The position numbers and the translations under genes are program-made. From Candidatus Kosakonia sp. 282A-S69 (GTDB taxonomy: Bacteria; Pseudomonadota; Gammaproteobacteria; Enterobacterales; Enterobacteriaceae): DNA of 64,000 nt. The stretch lies in contig NZ_JAROAU010000003.1 of assembly GCF_029433855.1 (NCBI RefSeq), forward strand, positions 1,426,073 to 1,490,072. The letters run 5' to 3'. Of this stretch, positions 54,763-64,000 are shown piece after piece. The notes beneath the pieces were generated by a model. It made no database searches, was not told the DNA's origin, and worked only from the letters and a program-made list of their open reading frames with translations. The stretch's first letter is position 1, and each line of letters begins with the position of its first letter.

Positions 54763-56175
54763 ATGCGCCGCTCCTTTACCTCTCCACTTCTCTCCCTTCT
54801 TGCCCTGTTAGTGGCGGGAGGCGACGCCCATGCGCTGCAGAGCAAATATGTGCAGCAGGCGGAAAACCCGTTCGACAACAATGGCGACGGCCTGCCGGAT
54901 CTCAGTATGGCGCCAGAGACGGATGCGCAGGAGAAACACTTCGCTGAGGTGGCGAAAGCGTTTGGTGAGGCGAGCATGACCGATAGCGATCTCAGCGCCG
55001 GTCAGCAGGCGCGCCAGTTCGCCTTCGGACAGCTGCGTGATGTGGTGAGCGGAGAGGTCAATCAGCAGGTGGAATCCTGGCTTTCGCCGTGGGGCAACGC
55101 CACCGTCGATCTGAAAGTGGATAATGAAGGGCAGTTCAACGGTAGCCACGGCAACTGGTTTGTGCCATTACAGGACAACAACCGCTATCTGAGCTGGAGC
55201 CAGCTGGGTCTGACGCAACGGGACAGTGGGCTTATTGGCAATGTCGGGCTCGGGCAGCGCTGGATCGCTGGCGACTGGCTGCTCGGCTACAACACCTTTT
55301 ACGACAGCCAGCTGGAAGAGAATACCGGACGCGCCGGGTTTGGCGCGGAGGCGTGGGGAGAGTTTCTGCGTCTGTCGGCCAACTACTACCAGCCGGTGAG
55401 CCACTGGCGCTATGACAGCGCGACACAGCAGCAGCGCATGGCGCGTGGCTATGATGTGACGGCGCAGGCGCGGCTGCCGTTCTATCAATACGTCAACACC
55501 AGTGTCAGCGTGGAGCAGTATTTTGGCGACAATGTCGATCTGTTTGATAGCGGCAACGGCTATCACAACCCGGTCGCCGTCAAACTGGGGGTGAATTACA
55601 CCCCGGTGCCACTGGTAACCATCACCGCTGAACATCGCCAGGGGGAGAGCGGGGTAAGCCAGAACGATCTGGGGTTAAAACTCAATTATCGCTTTGGCGT
55701 GCCGCTGCATAAGCAACTCTCTCCTTCTGAAGTCGCCGTCAGCCGCTCACTGCGTGGCAGCCGCTACGATAGCCCGACGCGCAACAATCTGCCGGTGTTT
55801 GAGTATCGCCAGCGCAAAACCCTCTCTGTCTTCCTGGCGACCCCGCCCTGGAATCTGCAACCGGGCGAGACGGTGGCACTTAAACTGCAAATTCACAGCA
55901 CGCACGGTATTCGCAGCTTGACCTGGCAGGGCGATACTCAGGCCTTGAGCCTGACGCCGCCGGTGAATGCGCGCAGCGGTGATGGCTGGACGTTGATTAT
56001 GCCGCGCTGGGACAGCAGCGAAGGGGCGAGCAATAGCTGGGCGCTCTCGGTGCTGGTGGAGGATGAGAAGGGGCAGAAAGTGGAGTCCAACACGATTGTG
56101 CTGAAACTGACCGCGCCGGTGATCCCACCGGCAACGGATGGCGGTACGGACTGGTCGCTGCCAGCCGTGCAGTGA
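54763..56175 (+). CDS. ychO: Invasin-like outer-membrane protein YchO
   Basis: The 470-residue protein is homologous to E. coli YchO/YchP. It has a signal peptide (about 1-23, ending GGDAHA), a linker NPFDNNGDGLPDLSMAP, then an inverse-autotransporter beta-barrel (about 70-330, with VESWLSPWGNATVDLKVDNE, WFVPLQDNNRYLSWSQLGLT, RAGFGAEAWGEFLRLSANYY) and a short C-terminal Ig-like domain. It is implicated in adhesion and biofilm. A GTG one codon earlier (54760) is an alternative start; the ribosome site is weak. Confidence 0.95.
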   Translation: MRRSFTSPLLSLLALLVAGGDAHALQSKYVQQAENPFDNNGDGLPDLSMAPETDAQEKHFAEVAKAFGEASMTDSDLSAGQQARQFAFGQLRDVVSGEVNQQVESWLSPWGNATVDLKVDNEGQFNGSHGNWFVPLQDNNRYLSWSQLGLTQRDSGLIGNVGLGQRWIAGDWLLGYNTFYDSQLEENTGRAGFGAEAWGEFLRLSANYYQPVSHWRYDSATQQQRMARGYDVTAQARLPFYQYVNTSVSVEQYFGDNVDLFDSGNGYHNPVAVKLGVNYTPVPLVTITAEHRQGESGVSQNDLGLKLNYRFGVPLHKQLSPSEVAVSRSLRGSRYDSPTRNNLPVFEYRQRKTLSVFLATPPWNLQPGETVALKLQIHSTHGIRSLTWQGDTQALSLTPPVNARSGDGWTLIMPRWDSSEGASNSWALSVLVEDEKGQKVESNTIVLKLTAPVIPPATDGGTDWSLPAVQ

Positions 56176-56826
56176 TCAGAAAACCCGCTCCTGGTGCACC
56201 CAGACAGCCGCTTCAACGCGGGATTTGAGCTTCATCTTTTTCAGCATATGTTTAACGTGCACTTTTACCGTACTCTCGGTGATATCCAGACGGCGGGCAA
56301 TCATCTTGTTCGGCAGCCCCTGAGCGATCAGCTTCAGGATGTCGCGCTCGCGCGGTGTTAACTGGGAGATATCGCGATCGGTCGTCGCCCGGTTGGCGCG
56401 CAGGCTGGCTGCCAGCACCGGTGTCAGCGCCTCGCTCAGCACCATCTCTCCTGCCGCCGCTTGCTGCAACGCCTTCAGCAAATCTTCCGGCTCCATATCC
56501 TTAAGCAGGTAGCCGTCAGCGCCGCGCTTCAGGGCAGTGACCACATCCTCTTCATGGTTGGAGACGCTGAACACCACAATGCGCCCGGACAGGGTTTTCT
56601 CACGCAGCTTGTCGAGAGTTTCCAGCCCGTTCATGCCCGGCATATTGAGATCGAGCAGGATCAGGTCCGGGTCCAGCGACTCTGCCAGTTCAATACCTTG
56701 CTCCCCGTCGCTGGCCTCGCCGACGACGGTGATGTCGTGGGCCATGCTAATTAACTGCTTTACACCGGTACGCAGCATCGGATGGTCGTCGATCAGCAGG
56801 ATAGTTGCCGGATCCTGATTACTCAT
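56176..56826 (-). CDS. narL: Nitrate/nitrite response regulator NarL
   Basis: The 216-residue response regulator has receiver residues [20 protein letters not shown] (acidic pair about 13-14) and [18 protein letters not shown] (phospho-Asp about 59). The C-terminal LuxR helix-turn-helix is [20 protein letters not shown], with [20 protein letters not shown]. Phosphorylated NarL binds TACYYMT heptamers and activates narG and narK. It overlaps narX by 8 bp. Confidence 0.98.
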   Translation of the reverse strand: MSNQDPATILLIDDHPMLRTGVKQLISMAHDITVVGEASDGEQGIELAESLDPDLILLDLNMPGMNGLETLDKLREKTLSGRIVVFSVSNHEEDVVTALKRGADGYLLKDMEPEDLLKALQQAAAGEMVLSEALTPVLAASLRANRATTDRDISQLTPRERDILKLIAQGLPNKMIARRLDITESTVKVHVKHMLKKMKLKSRVEAAVWVHQERVF

Positions 56827-58621
56827 GGTTATCTCCTTGCATGGATGAGAGAAACGTTTCGGGGATAAAGGTCACGACAACGTCAGTCCCCCCGGAGGCT
56901 CCGGGACGCACCTGGCAGTCGCCGCGCAGGCTTTGCGCGCGGTCACGCATAATAATTAATCCGTAATGGTTGGTCCGCTCCGCATTGTTCGGGATACCGC
57001 ACCCGTTATCGCTGATGCGCAGTACGACACGGTTTTCCTGTTGCTGCACGGCGACGCTGACCGCGGTAGCGCCGGAGTGTTTCAGGGCATTGCTCAGCGC
57101 CTCGCGGGCGATCTGCAGCAGATGGATGGCCTGATGCGCCGGAACGATGCGGGGCGGAAGCTGATAATCCAGCCGCACATCGAAACCAAAACGCCCGCTG
57201 TACTCCTGACAGCTGGACTCCAGTGCGGGGCGCAGACCCGGCTCGGTCAGCTGTAAGCGGAAGGTGGTCAGAAGCTCGCGCAGCTGCGCCCAGGAGGTGT
57301 TGAGCTCGTTACGAATCTGGCTTAGCAGCTGCCGGCTGCTCTCAGGGAGTTCGTCACCCTGCATCTGCAAACAGCTGACCTGCATCTTCATGCAGGAGAG
57401 GGACTGGGCAATCGAGTCGTGCAACTCGCGGGCAATGGTCGCGCGCTCCTCCATTACCATCAACTGCTGCTGGCGATCCTGATGCCGATCCAGCGCCAGC
57501 GTGGCGGTGAGCTGTTCGACCAGGGTGTCAACCAGCTGCTGCTGATCGTGGCTTAAATGGCGACCCGGCGGCAGCTTCGCCAGCAGCAAACCATACTGCA
57601 TATGGGCATCCGCCAGCCGCCATTTGAGCGTCGAGCCAATGCCGGTCGATTCAATCAGCTTACCGTCGCGCGGGCATAAGTGGCAGCCTTTGATATCGCA
57701 ACTGGCCGTCGACTGGCAGGTAAACTCCTGGTGATTCTCTTCATCTTCCAGGTCATAAACCCGCAGTTCAATATCGTGCAGCAGGGTCAGATTCTGTAAG
57801 CCGTTGAGCACCGGCGACAGGCGCTCGCACATCGGAATGCGTGAGTGCAGCCGGTGGTTGGCCTGCCATAAGAAGGAGAGGATCTCATTTTTCTGCTCAA
57901 GCCCGGCGGTCTTCTCCTGTACGCGGCGCTCAAGCACTGCGTAACTCTCGCCCAGCTCCGCAGACATATTATTTAGCGCCTCGCCAAGCGTCGCCATCTC
58001 GTTGCCGCCGCTGATATGGGCGCGCTGGGTAAAATCACGCTGGCTGACGGCGCGCGCCATATGCAGCAGCTGCTGCCACGGTCGGAGCAGGCGCGCCCGC
58101 AGCCACACCAGCGCAAACAGAACCAGCAAGCCCATCAGCACAGCCATCACCCGGTGCAGCACCACCACTTCGGCGATGCGGTGTTCGGTATTACTGTCGA
58201 AAGCGGAGACCAGTTTATCGATGCGCCCGACGAAGACGGCAATAATCTCCGCGACCTGCGCTGGCTGGCGGGCATCTTTAATCGCCGGGATCACCACGTT
58301 GTGCCAGTAGGTCTGCATATCAGCAAGCTGTGCCTGCTGCCCATCGCGTTTTGCCGCCAGCGCCAGTTCCGGGCTGAAGGCGGTGTGCTCCATCTCATCT
58401 AACAGATATTGCTCATCTTCCTGAAGCGGTATGGCCGACATCAGCCGGTAACTCTGCATGCGCAGCGAGCCCGCTTTGTTGATGGCATGCGCGCTGCCCT
58501 GAACGCCCTGCACCAGCCAGCCGGAGACCGCCATACCGGTCACGCCAATCAGCGTGGATAACAGCATCAGTATGGCCAGTTGGCTGACCAGCGACATCGG
58601 TGAAAAGAGGCGTTTAAGCAT
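56819..58621 (-). CDS. narX: Nitrate/nitrite sensor kinase NarX
   Basis: This 600-residue HisKA_3 kinase has two membrane segments (about 12-35 and 150-173) bounding the periplasmic nitrate sensor with the P-box [25 protein letters not shown] domain, a Cys-rich central region ([20 protein letters not shown]), the phospho-acceptor His in [20 protein letters not shown] and the ATPase lobe [13 protein letters not shown] follow. It phosphorylates NarL in response to nitrate. It is transcribed divergently from narK. Confidence 0.98.
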   Translation of the reverse strand: MLKRLFSPMSLVSQLAILMLLSTLIGVTGMAVSGWLVQGVQGSAHAINKAGSLRMQSYRLMSAIPLQEDEQYLLDEMEHTAFSPELALAAKRDGQQAQLADMQTYWHNVVIPAIKDARQPAQVAEIIAVFVGRIDKLVSAFDSNTEHRIAEVVVLHRVMAVLMGLLVLFALVWLRARLLRPWQQLLHMARAVSQRDFTQRAHISGGNEMATLGEALNNMSAELGESYAVLERRVQEKTAGLEQKNEILSFLWQANHRLHSRIPMCERLSPVLNGLQNLTLLHDIELRVYDLEDEENHQEFTCQSTASCDIKGCHLCPRDGKLIESTGIGSTLKWRLADAHMQYGLLLAKLPPGRHLSHDQQQLVDTLVEQLTATLALDRHQDRQQQLMVMEERATIARELHDSIAQSLSCMKMQVSCLQMQGDELPESSRQLLSQIRNELNTSWAQLRELLTTFRLQLTEPGLRPALESSCQEYSGRFGFDVRLDYQLPPRIVPAHQAIHLLQIAREALSNALKHSGATAVSVAVQQQENRVVLRISDNGCGIPNNAERTNHYGLIIMRDRAQSLRGDCQVRPGASGGTDVVVTFIPETFLSSMQGDNHE

Positions 58622-58803
58622 GAGGAAATGAGACTCCTTGGCCGCGAAAGGTGCGGGTGGCGTTATTGTCAGCTATCGCCTGGAGTATACCCATACCCAC
58701 AAAGAGTTACTCCTTTATTGCCGGTGTGATGACATTTCGGGGGGCAAACGACCCGGCGGCGGTCAGCGCTGTGAAAAACCACACCTTTTTTGCCGGTAAA
58801 TGC

Positions 58804-58870
58804 TACTCATAAATGAGCATGATGTTTTTTTGTGCATTATAACGCCAGCTTTTCCTTTGATTTATATCAA
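58804..58870 (+). promoter_or_regulatory. narK control region: NarL 7-2-7 site and FNR box
   Basis: TACTCAT-AA-ATGAGCA (58804-58819) is an inverted pair of NarL heptamers in 7-2-7 spacing. TTGATTTATATCAA (58857-58870) is a perfect FNR box centred at 58863.5. A start of transcription near 58905 would put FNR at -41.5. Further heptamer-like TACCCAT (58686) and TACTCCT (58707) lie upstream. This is the layout of E. coli narK. Confidence 0.88.
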
Positions 58871-58929
58871 CTTAACGCGCGCCGCAGAAATTAATGTGGC
58901 AGGCATCAAACTGCACATCAGAGGTGTCT

Positions 58930-60321
58930 ATGCATCAAACATCCGTTCCGGATCCGCGCTCGTCATCCCGGGTTATTACCGACTGGCGTCCCGAAGAACC
59001 GGCTTTCTGGCAGCAGCAGGGGCAGCAGATTGCCAGCCGCAATCTGTGGATCTCCGTGCCCTGCCTGCTTTTAGCATTCTGCGTCTGGATGCTGTTTAGC
59101 GCAGTGGCGGTGAATCTGCCCAAAGTGGGCTTTCAGTTCACGACAGACCAGCTGTTTATGCTGACGGCGCTGCCCTCGGTCTCCGGTGCGCTGCTGCGCG
59201 TACCCTACTCCTTTATGGTACCGGTGTTTGGCGGCCGTCGCTGGACGGCGTTCAGCACCGGGATTCTGATTATCCCCTGCGCGTGGCTCGGTTTTGCGGT
59301 GCAGGATACCTCGACGCCATTCAGCACATTTATCATCATCTCCCTGCTGTGCGGTTTTGCCGGGGCGAACTTTGCTTCCAGCATGGCGAACATCAGCTTC
59401 TTCTTCCCGAAAGAGAAGCAAGGTGGGGCGCTGGGCATCAACGGTGGCTTCGGCAACCTTGGCGTCAGCGTAATGCAGCTGATTGCGCCGCTGGCAGTCT
59501 CCTTCTCCATCTTTGCCGCGTTTGGCGGCGGTGGTGTGACCCAGCCTGACGGCACGATGCTCTACCTGCAAAACGCGGCGTGGATCTGGGTTCCGTTCCT
59601 CGCGGTCTTTACCCTGGCGGCGTGGTTCGGCATGAATGAACTGGCGACATCGAAAGCGTCACTGCGCGCGCAACTGCCGGTGTTGAAGCGCTCGCATCTG
59701 TGGATTATGAGCTTCCTCTACCTGGCGACCTTCGGCTCGTTTATCGGCTTCTCTGCCGGCTTCGCGATGCTGTCAAAAACCCAGTTCCCGGAGGTGCAGA
59801 TCCTGCACTTTGCCTTCTTTGGGCCGCTGGTTGGCGCGCTGGCACGTTCAGCCGGCGGGGCGATTTCCGACCGTCTTGGCGGAACGCGCGTCACGCTGGT
59901 TAACTTCGTGGTCATGGCCATCTTCAGCGCCTTGCTGTTCCTGACGCTGCCATCGAACGGCGAGGGCGGCAACTTTACCGCTTTCTTCTGTGTCTTCCTG
60001 GTGCTGTTCCTGACCGCCGGGCTGGGCAGTGGCTCCACCTTCCAGATGATCTCCGTTATCTTCCGTAAGTTAACCATGGATCGGGTGAAGAGAGCGGGCG
60101 GCAGCGAGAGCGACGCGATGCGAGAAGCCGCGACGGAAACCGCAGCTGCGCTGGGCTTTATCTCGGCGATCGGCGCGATTGGCGGCTTCTTTATCCCGAA
60201 AGCGTTTGGTACATCGCTGGCGCTGACCGGCTCGCCGGCGGGCGCGATGAAGGTGTTTCTCGTGTTCTATATCGCCTGTGTGGTGATCACCTGGGCGATA
60301 TACGGGCGTAAAAAACAATAA
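58930..60321 (+). CDS. narK: Nitrate/nitrite antiporter NarK
   Basis: The 463-residue, 12-TM NNP-family protein equals E. coli NarK. The start is ATG 58930 (HQTSVPDPRSSSRVITDWRP). Substrate arginines and the two nitrate signatures are in FAGANFASSMANISFFFPKE and GINGGFGNLGVSVMQL, and in the second half TAGLGSGSTFQMISVIFRKL and GFISAIGAIGGFFIPKAFG. It exchanges nitrate for nitrite during anaerobic respiration. It precedes narG, separated by a terminator. Confidence 0.98.
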   Translation: MHQTSVPDPRSSSRVITDWRPEEPAFWQQQGQQIASRNLWISVPCLLLAFCVWMLFSAVAVNLPKVGFQFTTDQLFMLTALPSVSGALLRVPYSFMVPVFGGRRWTAFSTGILIIPCAWLGFAVQDTSTPFSTFIIISLLCGFAGANFASSMANISFFFPKEKQGGALGINGGFGNLGVSVMQLIAPLAVSFSIFAAFGGGGVTQPDGTMLYLQNAAWIWVPFLAVFTLAAWFGMNELATSKASLRAQLPVLKRSHLWIMSFLYLATFGSFIGFSAGFAMLSKTQFPEVQILHFAFFGPLVGALARSAGGAISDRLGGTRVTLVNFVVMAIFSALLFLTLPSNGEGGNFTAFFCVFLVLFLTAGLGSGSTFQMISVIFRKLTMDRVKRAGGSESDAMREAATETAAALGFISAIGAIGGFFIPKAFGTSLALTGSPAGAMKVFLVFYIACVVITWAIYGRKKQ

Positions 60322-60345
60322 TAGAGGTAATGTGTTGATTATCTT

Positions 60346-60372
60346 TGCGCGGCTTCGGTCGCGCATTTTTTT
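60346..60372 (+). terminator. Intrinsic terminator of narK
   Basis: The stem TGCGCGGC-TTCG-GTCGCGCA (one G-U pair) is followed by seven T residues. Confidence 0.9.
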
Positions 60373-60462
60373 ACCCGCATTATAGTTACAACATACTTTT
60401 GGGTTTTTCCGCGGCCTGCTTCGGTCAGCACTGTGAGCCTCATCGCATCGCAGCGGCACCTA

Positions 60463-60624
60463 CCCCTTAATACCTGCTGACCGGGATAAATCTGAATAAT
60501 TTAGTAACTAAATATAATATATCTATATTAATCAGTGCCTTACTTAGAGTTTGCTGATAACTCTTTGGGAGTACTCCGTTGTCGGCGCATCAACGATGCG
60601 CTATGGCGGCTTGATCGTCATCAA
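60463..60624 (+). promoter_or_regulatory. narG promoter: upstream NarL heptamer and FNR box
   Basis: TTGATCGTCATCAA (60611-60624) fits the FNR consensus and would centre at -41.5 for a start of transcription near 60659. TACCCCT (60463-60469) lies about 195 bp upstream of that start, where E. coli narG has its distal NarL site. The AT-rich stretch at 60500-60540 could host the IHF bend known from E. coli. The 395-nt gap holds no gene. Confidence 0.85.
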
Positions 60625-60716
60625 TTCTCTTTGTCTTTGCGAGGGTTACCTTCGCGGCAAATGCAGCAATGTCGATTTAGCAAGAGAGCCGAACAGGCTC
60701 CAACAGGAGAACCCCG

Positions 60717-63700
60717 ATGAGTAAATTCCTGGACCGGTTTCGCTACTTTAAACAGAAAGGCGAAACCTTTGCCGACGGGCACGGCCAGCTCGTAAACACC
60801 AACCGGGAGTGGGAGGATGGTTACCGCAGCCGCTGGCAGCACGACAAAATCGTGCGCTCGACCCATGGCGTAAACTGCACCGGCTCCTGCAGCTGGCAGA
60901 TTTTCGTCAAGAACGGCCTGGTCACCTGGGAAACCCAGCAAACGGACTACCCGCGCACCCGTCCTGATATGCCGAACCACGAACCACGCGGCTGCCCGCG
61001 CGGGGCAAGTTACTCCTGGTATCTTTACAGCGCCAACCGCCTGAAATACCCGCTGATGCGTAAGCGCCTGATCAAACTCTGGCGTGAAGCGAAAGCGCAG
61101 CACAGCGATCCGGTGAATGCCTGGGCTTCTATCATTGAAGACGCAGATAAAGCGAAGAGCTTTAAGCAGGCGCGCGGACGCGGCGGCTTTGTGCGCTCCT
61201 CCTGGCAGGAAGTGAATGAACTGATCGCCGCCTCGAACGTCTACACTGTGAAAACCTACGGCCCGGACCGCGTAGCTGGCTTCTCGCCAATCCCGGCGAT
61301 GTCGATGGTCTCTTACGCTTCCGGCGCACGCTATCTGTCGCTGATCGGCGGCACCTGCCTGAGCTTCTACGACTGGTACTGCGACTTGCCGCCTGCTTCA
61401 CCGCAGACCTGGGGCGAGCAGACCGACGTGCCGGAATCCGCAGACTGGTACAACTCCAGCTATATCCTCGCCTGGGGCTCTAACGTGCCGCAGACCCGTA
61501 CCCCGGATGCGCACTTTTTTACTGAAGTTCGCTATAAAGGCACCAAAACAGTCGCCATCACTCCGGACTACGCGGAAATCGCCAAGCTGTGCGACTTGTG
61601 GCTGGCACCGAAGCAGGGCACCGATGCGGCAATGGCGCTGGCGATGGGCCACGTGATGCTGCGTGAATTCCATCTCGATAAGCCGAGCCAGTACTTTACC
61701 GATTATGTCCGTCGCTACACCGACATGCCGATGCTGGTCATGCTCGAAGAGCGTGATGGCTACTACGCCGCGGGCCGTATGCTGCGCGCCGCCGATCTGG
61801 TGGATGCGCTGGGCCAGGAGAACAACCCGGAGTGGAAGACCGTCGCGCTCGATAGCGAAGGCAATATGATCGCGCCGAACGGCTCTATCGGTTTCCGCTG
61901 GGGCGAGAAAGGGAAGTGGAACCTTGAGCAGCGCGACGGCGGCACCGGTGCTGACGTTGAGCTGACCCTCAGCCTGCTGGGCAAACATGATGATGTCGCA
62001 CAGGTGGGCTTCCCCTACTTTGGCGGCGACAACACCGAGCACTTCCAGGGCGTCACGCTGGATAATATCCTGCTGCACACGCTGCCGGTCAAACGCCTGC
62101 AGCTGGCGGATGGTAGCAGCGCGCTGGTGACCACCGTTTATGACCTCAACATGGCCAACTACGGGCTGGATCGCGGCCTGGGCGATGAAAACTGCGCCAG
62201 CCGTTATGACGAAATCAAAGCCTATACGCCCGCCTGGGCAGAGAAAATCACCGGTGTGCCGCAGGCACAGATTATTCGCGTTGCGCGCGAGTTCGCTGAG
62301 AATGCCGATAAAACGCACGGTCGCTCGATGATCATCGTCGGTGCCGGGATGAACCACTGGTATCACCTCGATATGAACTATCGCGGGCTGATTAACATGC
62401 TGATCTTCTGCGGCTGCGTTGGTCAGAGCGGCGGCGGTTGGGCGCACTATGTGGGTCAGGAAAAGCTGCGTCCGCAGACTGGCTGGCAGCCGCTGGCTTT
62501 TGCCCTCGACTGGCAGCGTCCGGCGCGCCATATGAACAGTACCTCCTATTTCTACAACCACTCCAGCCAGTGGCGCTATGAAACGGTGACGGCGCAAGAG
62601 TTCCTCTCGCCGATGGCGGATAAATCCCGCTACAGCGGCCATTTGATTGACTTTAACGTCCGCGCTGAGCGTATGGGCTGGCTGCCTTCAGCACCGCAGC
62701 TGGGCACCAACCCGCTGCGCATTGCCGCCGAAGCGGAAAAAGCCGGCATGTCAGCGGTGGATTACACCGTCAAATCCCTGAAAGAGGGCTCGCTGCGTTT
62801 TGCCGCCGAGCAACCGGAAAACGGTAAAAACCATCCGCGTAACCTCTTTATCTGGCGTTCCAACCTGCTTGGCTCCTCGGGGAAAGGGCATGAGTACATG
62901 CTCAAATATCTGCTCGGTACCGAGCATGGTATTCAGGGCCAGGATCTGGGCAAACAGGGCGGCGTAAAACCCCAGGAGGTGGAGTGGCAGGATAACGGCC
63001 TCGACGGCAAACTCGATCTGGTCGTGACGCTCGACTTCCGTCTCTCCAGCACCTGTCTCTACTCTGACATCGTGTTGCCGACCGCGACCTGGTATGAGAA
63101 AGACGACATGAATACCTCGGATATGCATCCGTTTATTCATCCGCTCTCTGCCGCCGTCGATCCGGCATGGGAATCGAAAAGCGACTGGGAAATTTATAAA
63201 GGCATCGCCAAATCCTTCTCTGCGCTCTGCGTGGGCCATTTAGGCAAAGAGACCGACGTGGTAACGCTGCCGATCCAGCATGACTCCGCCGCCGAGCTGG
63301 CGCAGCCGCTGGATGTGAAGGAGTGGAAAAAGGGCGAATGCGATCTTATTCCGGGCAAAACCGCACCGCACATTATTCCGGTTGAGCGCGATTACCCGGC
63401 AACCTACGAGCGCTTTACCTCTATCGGCCCGCTGATGGAGAAAATCGGTAACGGCGGCAAAGGCATCGCGTGGAATACCCAGAGCGAAATGGATCTGCTG
63501 CGCAAGCTTAACTACGTGAAAGCGGATGGCCCGGCGAAAGGCCAGCCGATGCTTAACAGCGCCATTGACGCGGCAGAGATGATCCTGACTCTCGCCCCGG
63601 AAACTAACGGCAACGTGGCGGTGAAAGCCTGGGCTGCGCTGAGTGAATTTACCGGCCGCGACCATACGCATCTGGCGCTGAATAAAGAAGATGAGAAGAT

Positions 63701-64000
63701 CCGCTTCCGCGATATTCAGGCGCAGCCGCGCAAAATTATCTCCAGCCCGACCTGGTCTGGCCTTGAGGATGAGCATGTCTCTTACAACGCCGGTTATACC
63801 AACGTTCATGAGCTGATTCCGTGGCGCACACTCTCCGGCCGTCAGCAGCTCTATCAGGATCACCAGTGGATGCGCGACTTTGGCGAAAGCCTGCTGGTCT
63901 ACCGCCCGCCGATCAACACCCGTTCGGTGAAAGAGATGCTGGGCGTAAAAGCCAACGGTTATCCGGAAAAGGCGCTCAACTTCCTGACCCCGCATCAGAA
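60717..64000 (+). CDS. narG: Respiratory nitrate reductase alpha subunit NarG (5' part)
   Basis: 1094 codons are present of about 1247; the gene continues past the window. The FS0 cluster ligands His50, Cys54, Cys58 and Cys93 lie in STHGVNCTGSCSWQIF and HEPRGCPRGASYSW. The molybdo-bis-MGD binding parts (YNSSYILAWGSNVPQTRTPD, with the Mo-ligand Asp region near 222, and AGMNHWYHLDMNYRGLINML) follow. NarG reduces nitrate to nitrite on the cytoplasmic side with electrons from NarI and NarH. CAGGAG lies before ATG 60717. NarH, NarJ and NarI should follow outside the window. Confidence 0.98.
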   Translation, partial: MSKFLDRFRYFKQKGETFADGHGQLVNTNREWEDGYRSRWQHDKIVRSTHGVNCTGSCSWQIFVKNGLVTWETQQTDYPRTRPDMPNHEPRGCPRGASYSWYLYSANRLKYPLMRKRLIKLWREAKAQHSDPVNAWASIIEDADKAKSFKQARGRGGFVRSSWQEVNELIAASNVYTVKTYGPDRVAGFSPIPAMSMVSYASGARYLSLIGGTCLSFYDWYCDLPPASPQTWGEQTDVPESADWYNSSYILAWGSNVPQTRTPDAHFFTEVRYKGTKTVAITPDYAEIAKLCDLWLAPKQGTDAAMALAMGHVMLREFHLDKPSQYFTDYVRRYTDMPMLVMLEERDGYYAAGRMLRAADLVDALGQENNPEWKTVALDSEGNMIAPNGSIGFRWGEKGKWNLEQRDGGTGADVELTLSLLGKHDDVAQVGFPYFGGDNTEHFQGVTLDNILLHTLPVKRLQLADGSSALVTTVYDLNMANYGLDRGLGDENCASRYDEIKAYTPAWAEKITGVPQAQIIRVAREFAENADKTHGRSMIIVGAGMNHWYHLDMNYRGLINMLIFCGCVGQSGGGWAHYVGQEKLRPQTGWQPLAFALDWQRPARHMNSTSYFYNHSSQWRYETVTAQEFLSPMADKSRYSGHLIDFNVRAERMGWLPSAPQLGTNPLRIAAEAEKAGMSAVDYTVKSLKEGSLRFAAEQPENGKNHPRNLFIWRSNLLGSSGKGHEYMLKYLLGTEHGIQGQDLGKQGGVKPQEVEWQDNGLDGKLDLVVTLDFRLSSTCLYSDIVLPTATWYEKDDMNTSDMHPFIHPLSAAVDPAWESKSDWEIYKGIAKSFSALCVGHLGKETDVVTLPIQHDSAAELAQPLDVKEWKKGECDLIPGKTAPHIIPVERDYPATYERFTSIGPLMEKIGNGGKGIAWNTQSEMDLLRKLNYVKADGPAKGQPMLNSAIDAAEMILTLAPETNGNVAVKAWAALSEFTGRDHTHLALNKEDEKIRFRDIQAQPRKIISSPTWSGLEDEHVSYNAGYTNVHELIPWRTLSGRQQLYQDHQWMRDFGESLLVYRPPINTRSVKEMLGVKANGYPEKALNFLTPHQ

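Noticed and set aside
61398-62642. 414-codon open frame on the minus strand
   Set aside because: It is fully antisense to narG, whose protein is unambiguous; GC-rich codon bias opens the opposite frame.

Overview
The window is enteric bacterial chromosome. The right-hand block (ychF-pth-ychH, dauA, prs-ispE-lolB, hemA-prfA-prmC-sirB2-sirB1-kdsA, chaA-chaB-chaC, ychN, ychO, narLX, narK, narG) follows E. coli gene order closely. Protein similarity is high throughout, and REP elements are of the Enterobacteriaceae type. Additional genes (emrRAB-like efflux, phosphoketolase, GH15 glycosidase, a cscRBA sucrose locus) suggest a non-Escherichia member near Enterobacter/Kosakonia/Lelliottia. Genus cannot be settled from the sequence alone.

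Left part (1-13.9 kb): a seven-unit, 97-bp tandem REP array; a MarR regulator with an EmrA/EmrB-type tripartite exporter and a second MFS exporter; a REP-bounded intergenic element with no gene; phosphoketolase divergent from a GH15 glycosidase; then the blue-light module bluR-bluF divergent from ycgZ-ymgA-ariR, with two matching palindromes that are probable BluR operators; then a YdhR-like monooxygenase.

Middle (13.9-28.2 kb) is accessory DNA. It holds a SUKH-family protein, an unknown protein, the sucrose genes cscR/cscB/cscA with two palindromic operators, a nonsense-mutated Imm22-like immunity gene, a GST, an IS3-type remnant, and a graveyard of VgrG/Rhs pieces. Toxin tips there alternate with apparently intact immunity genes, and a duplicated immunity-gene tail is present. 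A GNAT gene and a decayed P4-type integrase follow.

The standout is 28.4-35.4 kb, a RADAR-type anti-phage operon: ATPase rdrA, adenosine deaminase rdrB and a membrane accessory gene. It lies between two copies of a ~350-bp segment, each made of an integrase 5' end plus a 16-bp core that matches the 3' end of ychF. This reads as a tandem integration at the ychF terminus, with the integrase on the RADAR unit reduced to a stub.

Right part (35.4-64 kb) is the conserved core listed above, plus a TipAS-type MerR regulator beside dauA, a DUF1883 protein, an amino-acid-type chemoreceptor and a secreted PEBP protein. It ends in the nitrate respiration genes narXL, narK and narG. narK and narG are preceded by recognisable FNR and NarL sites, and narG runs off the window.
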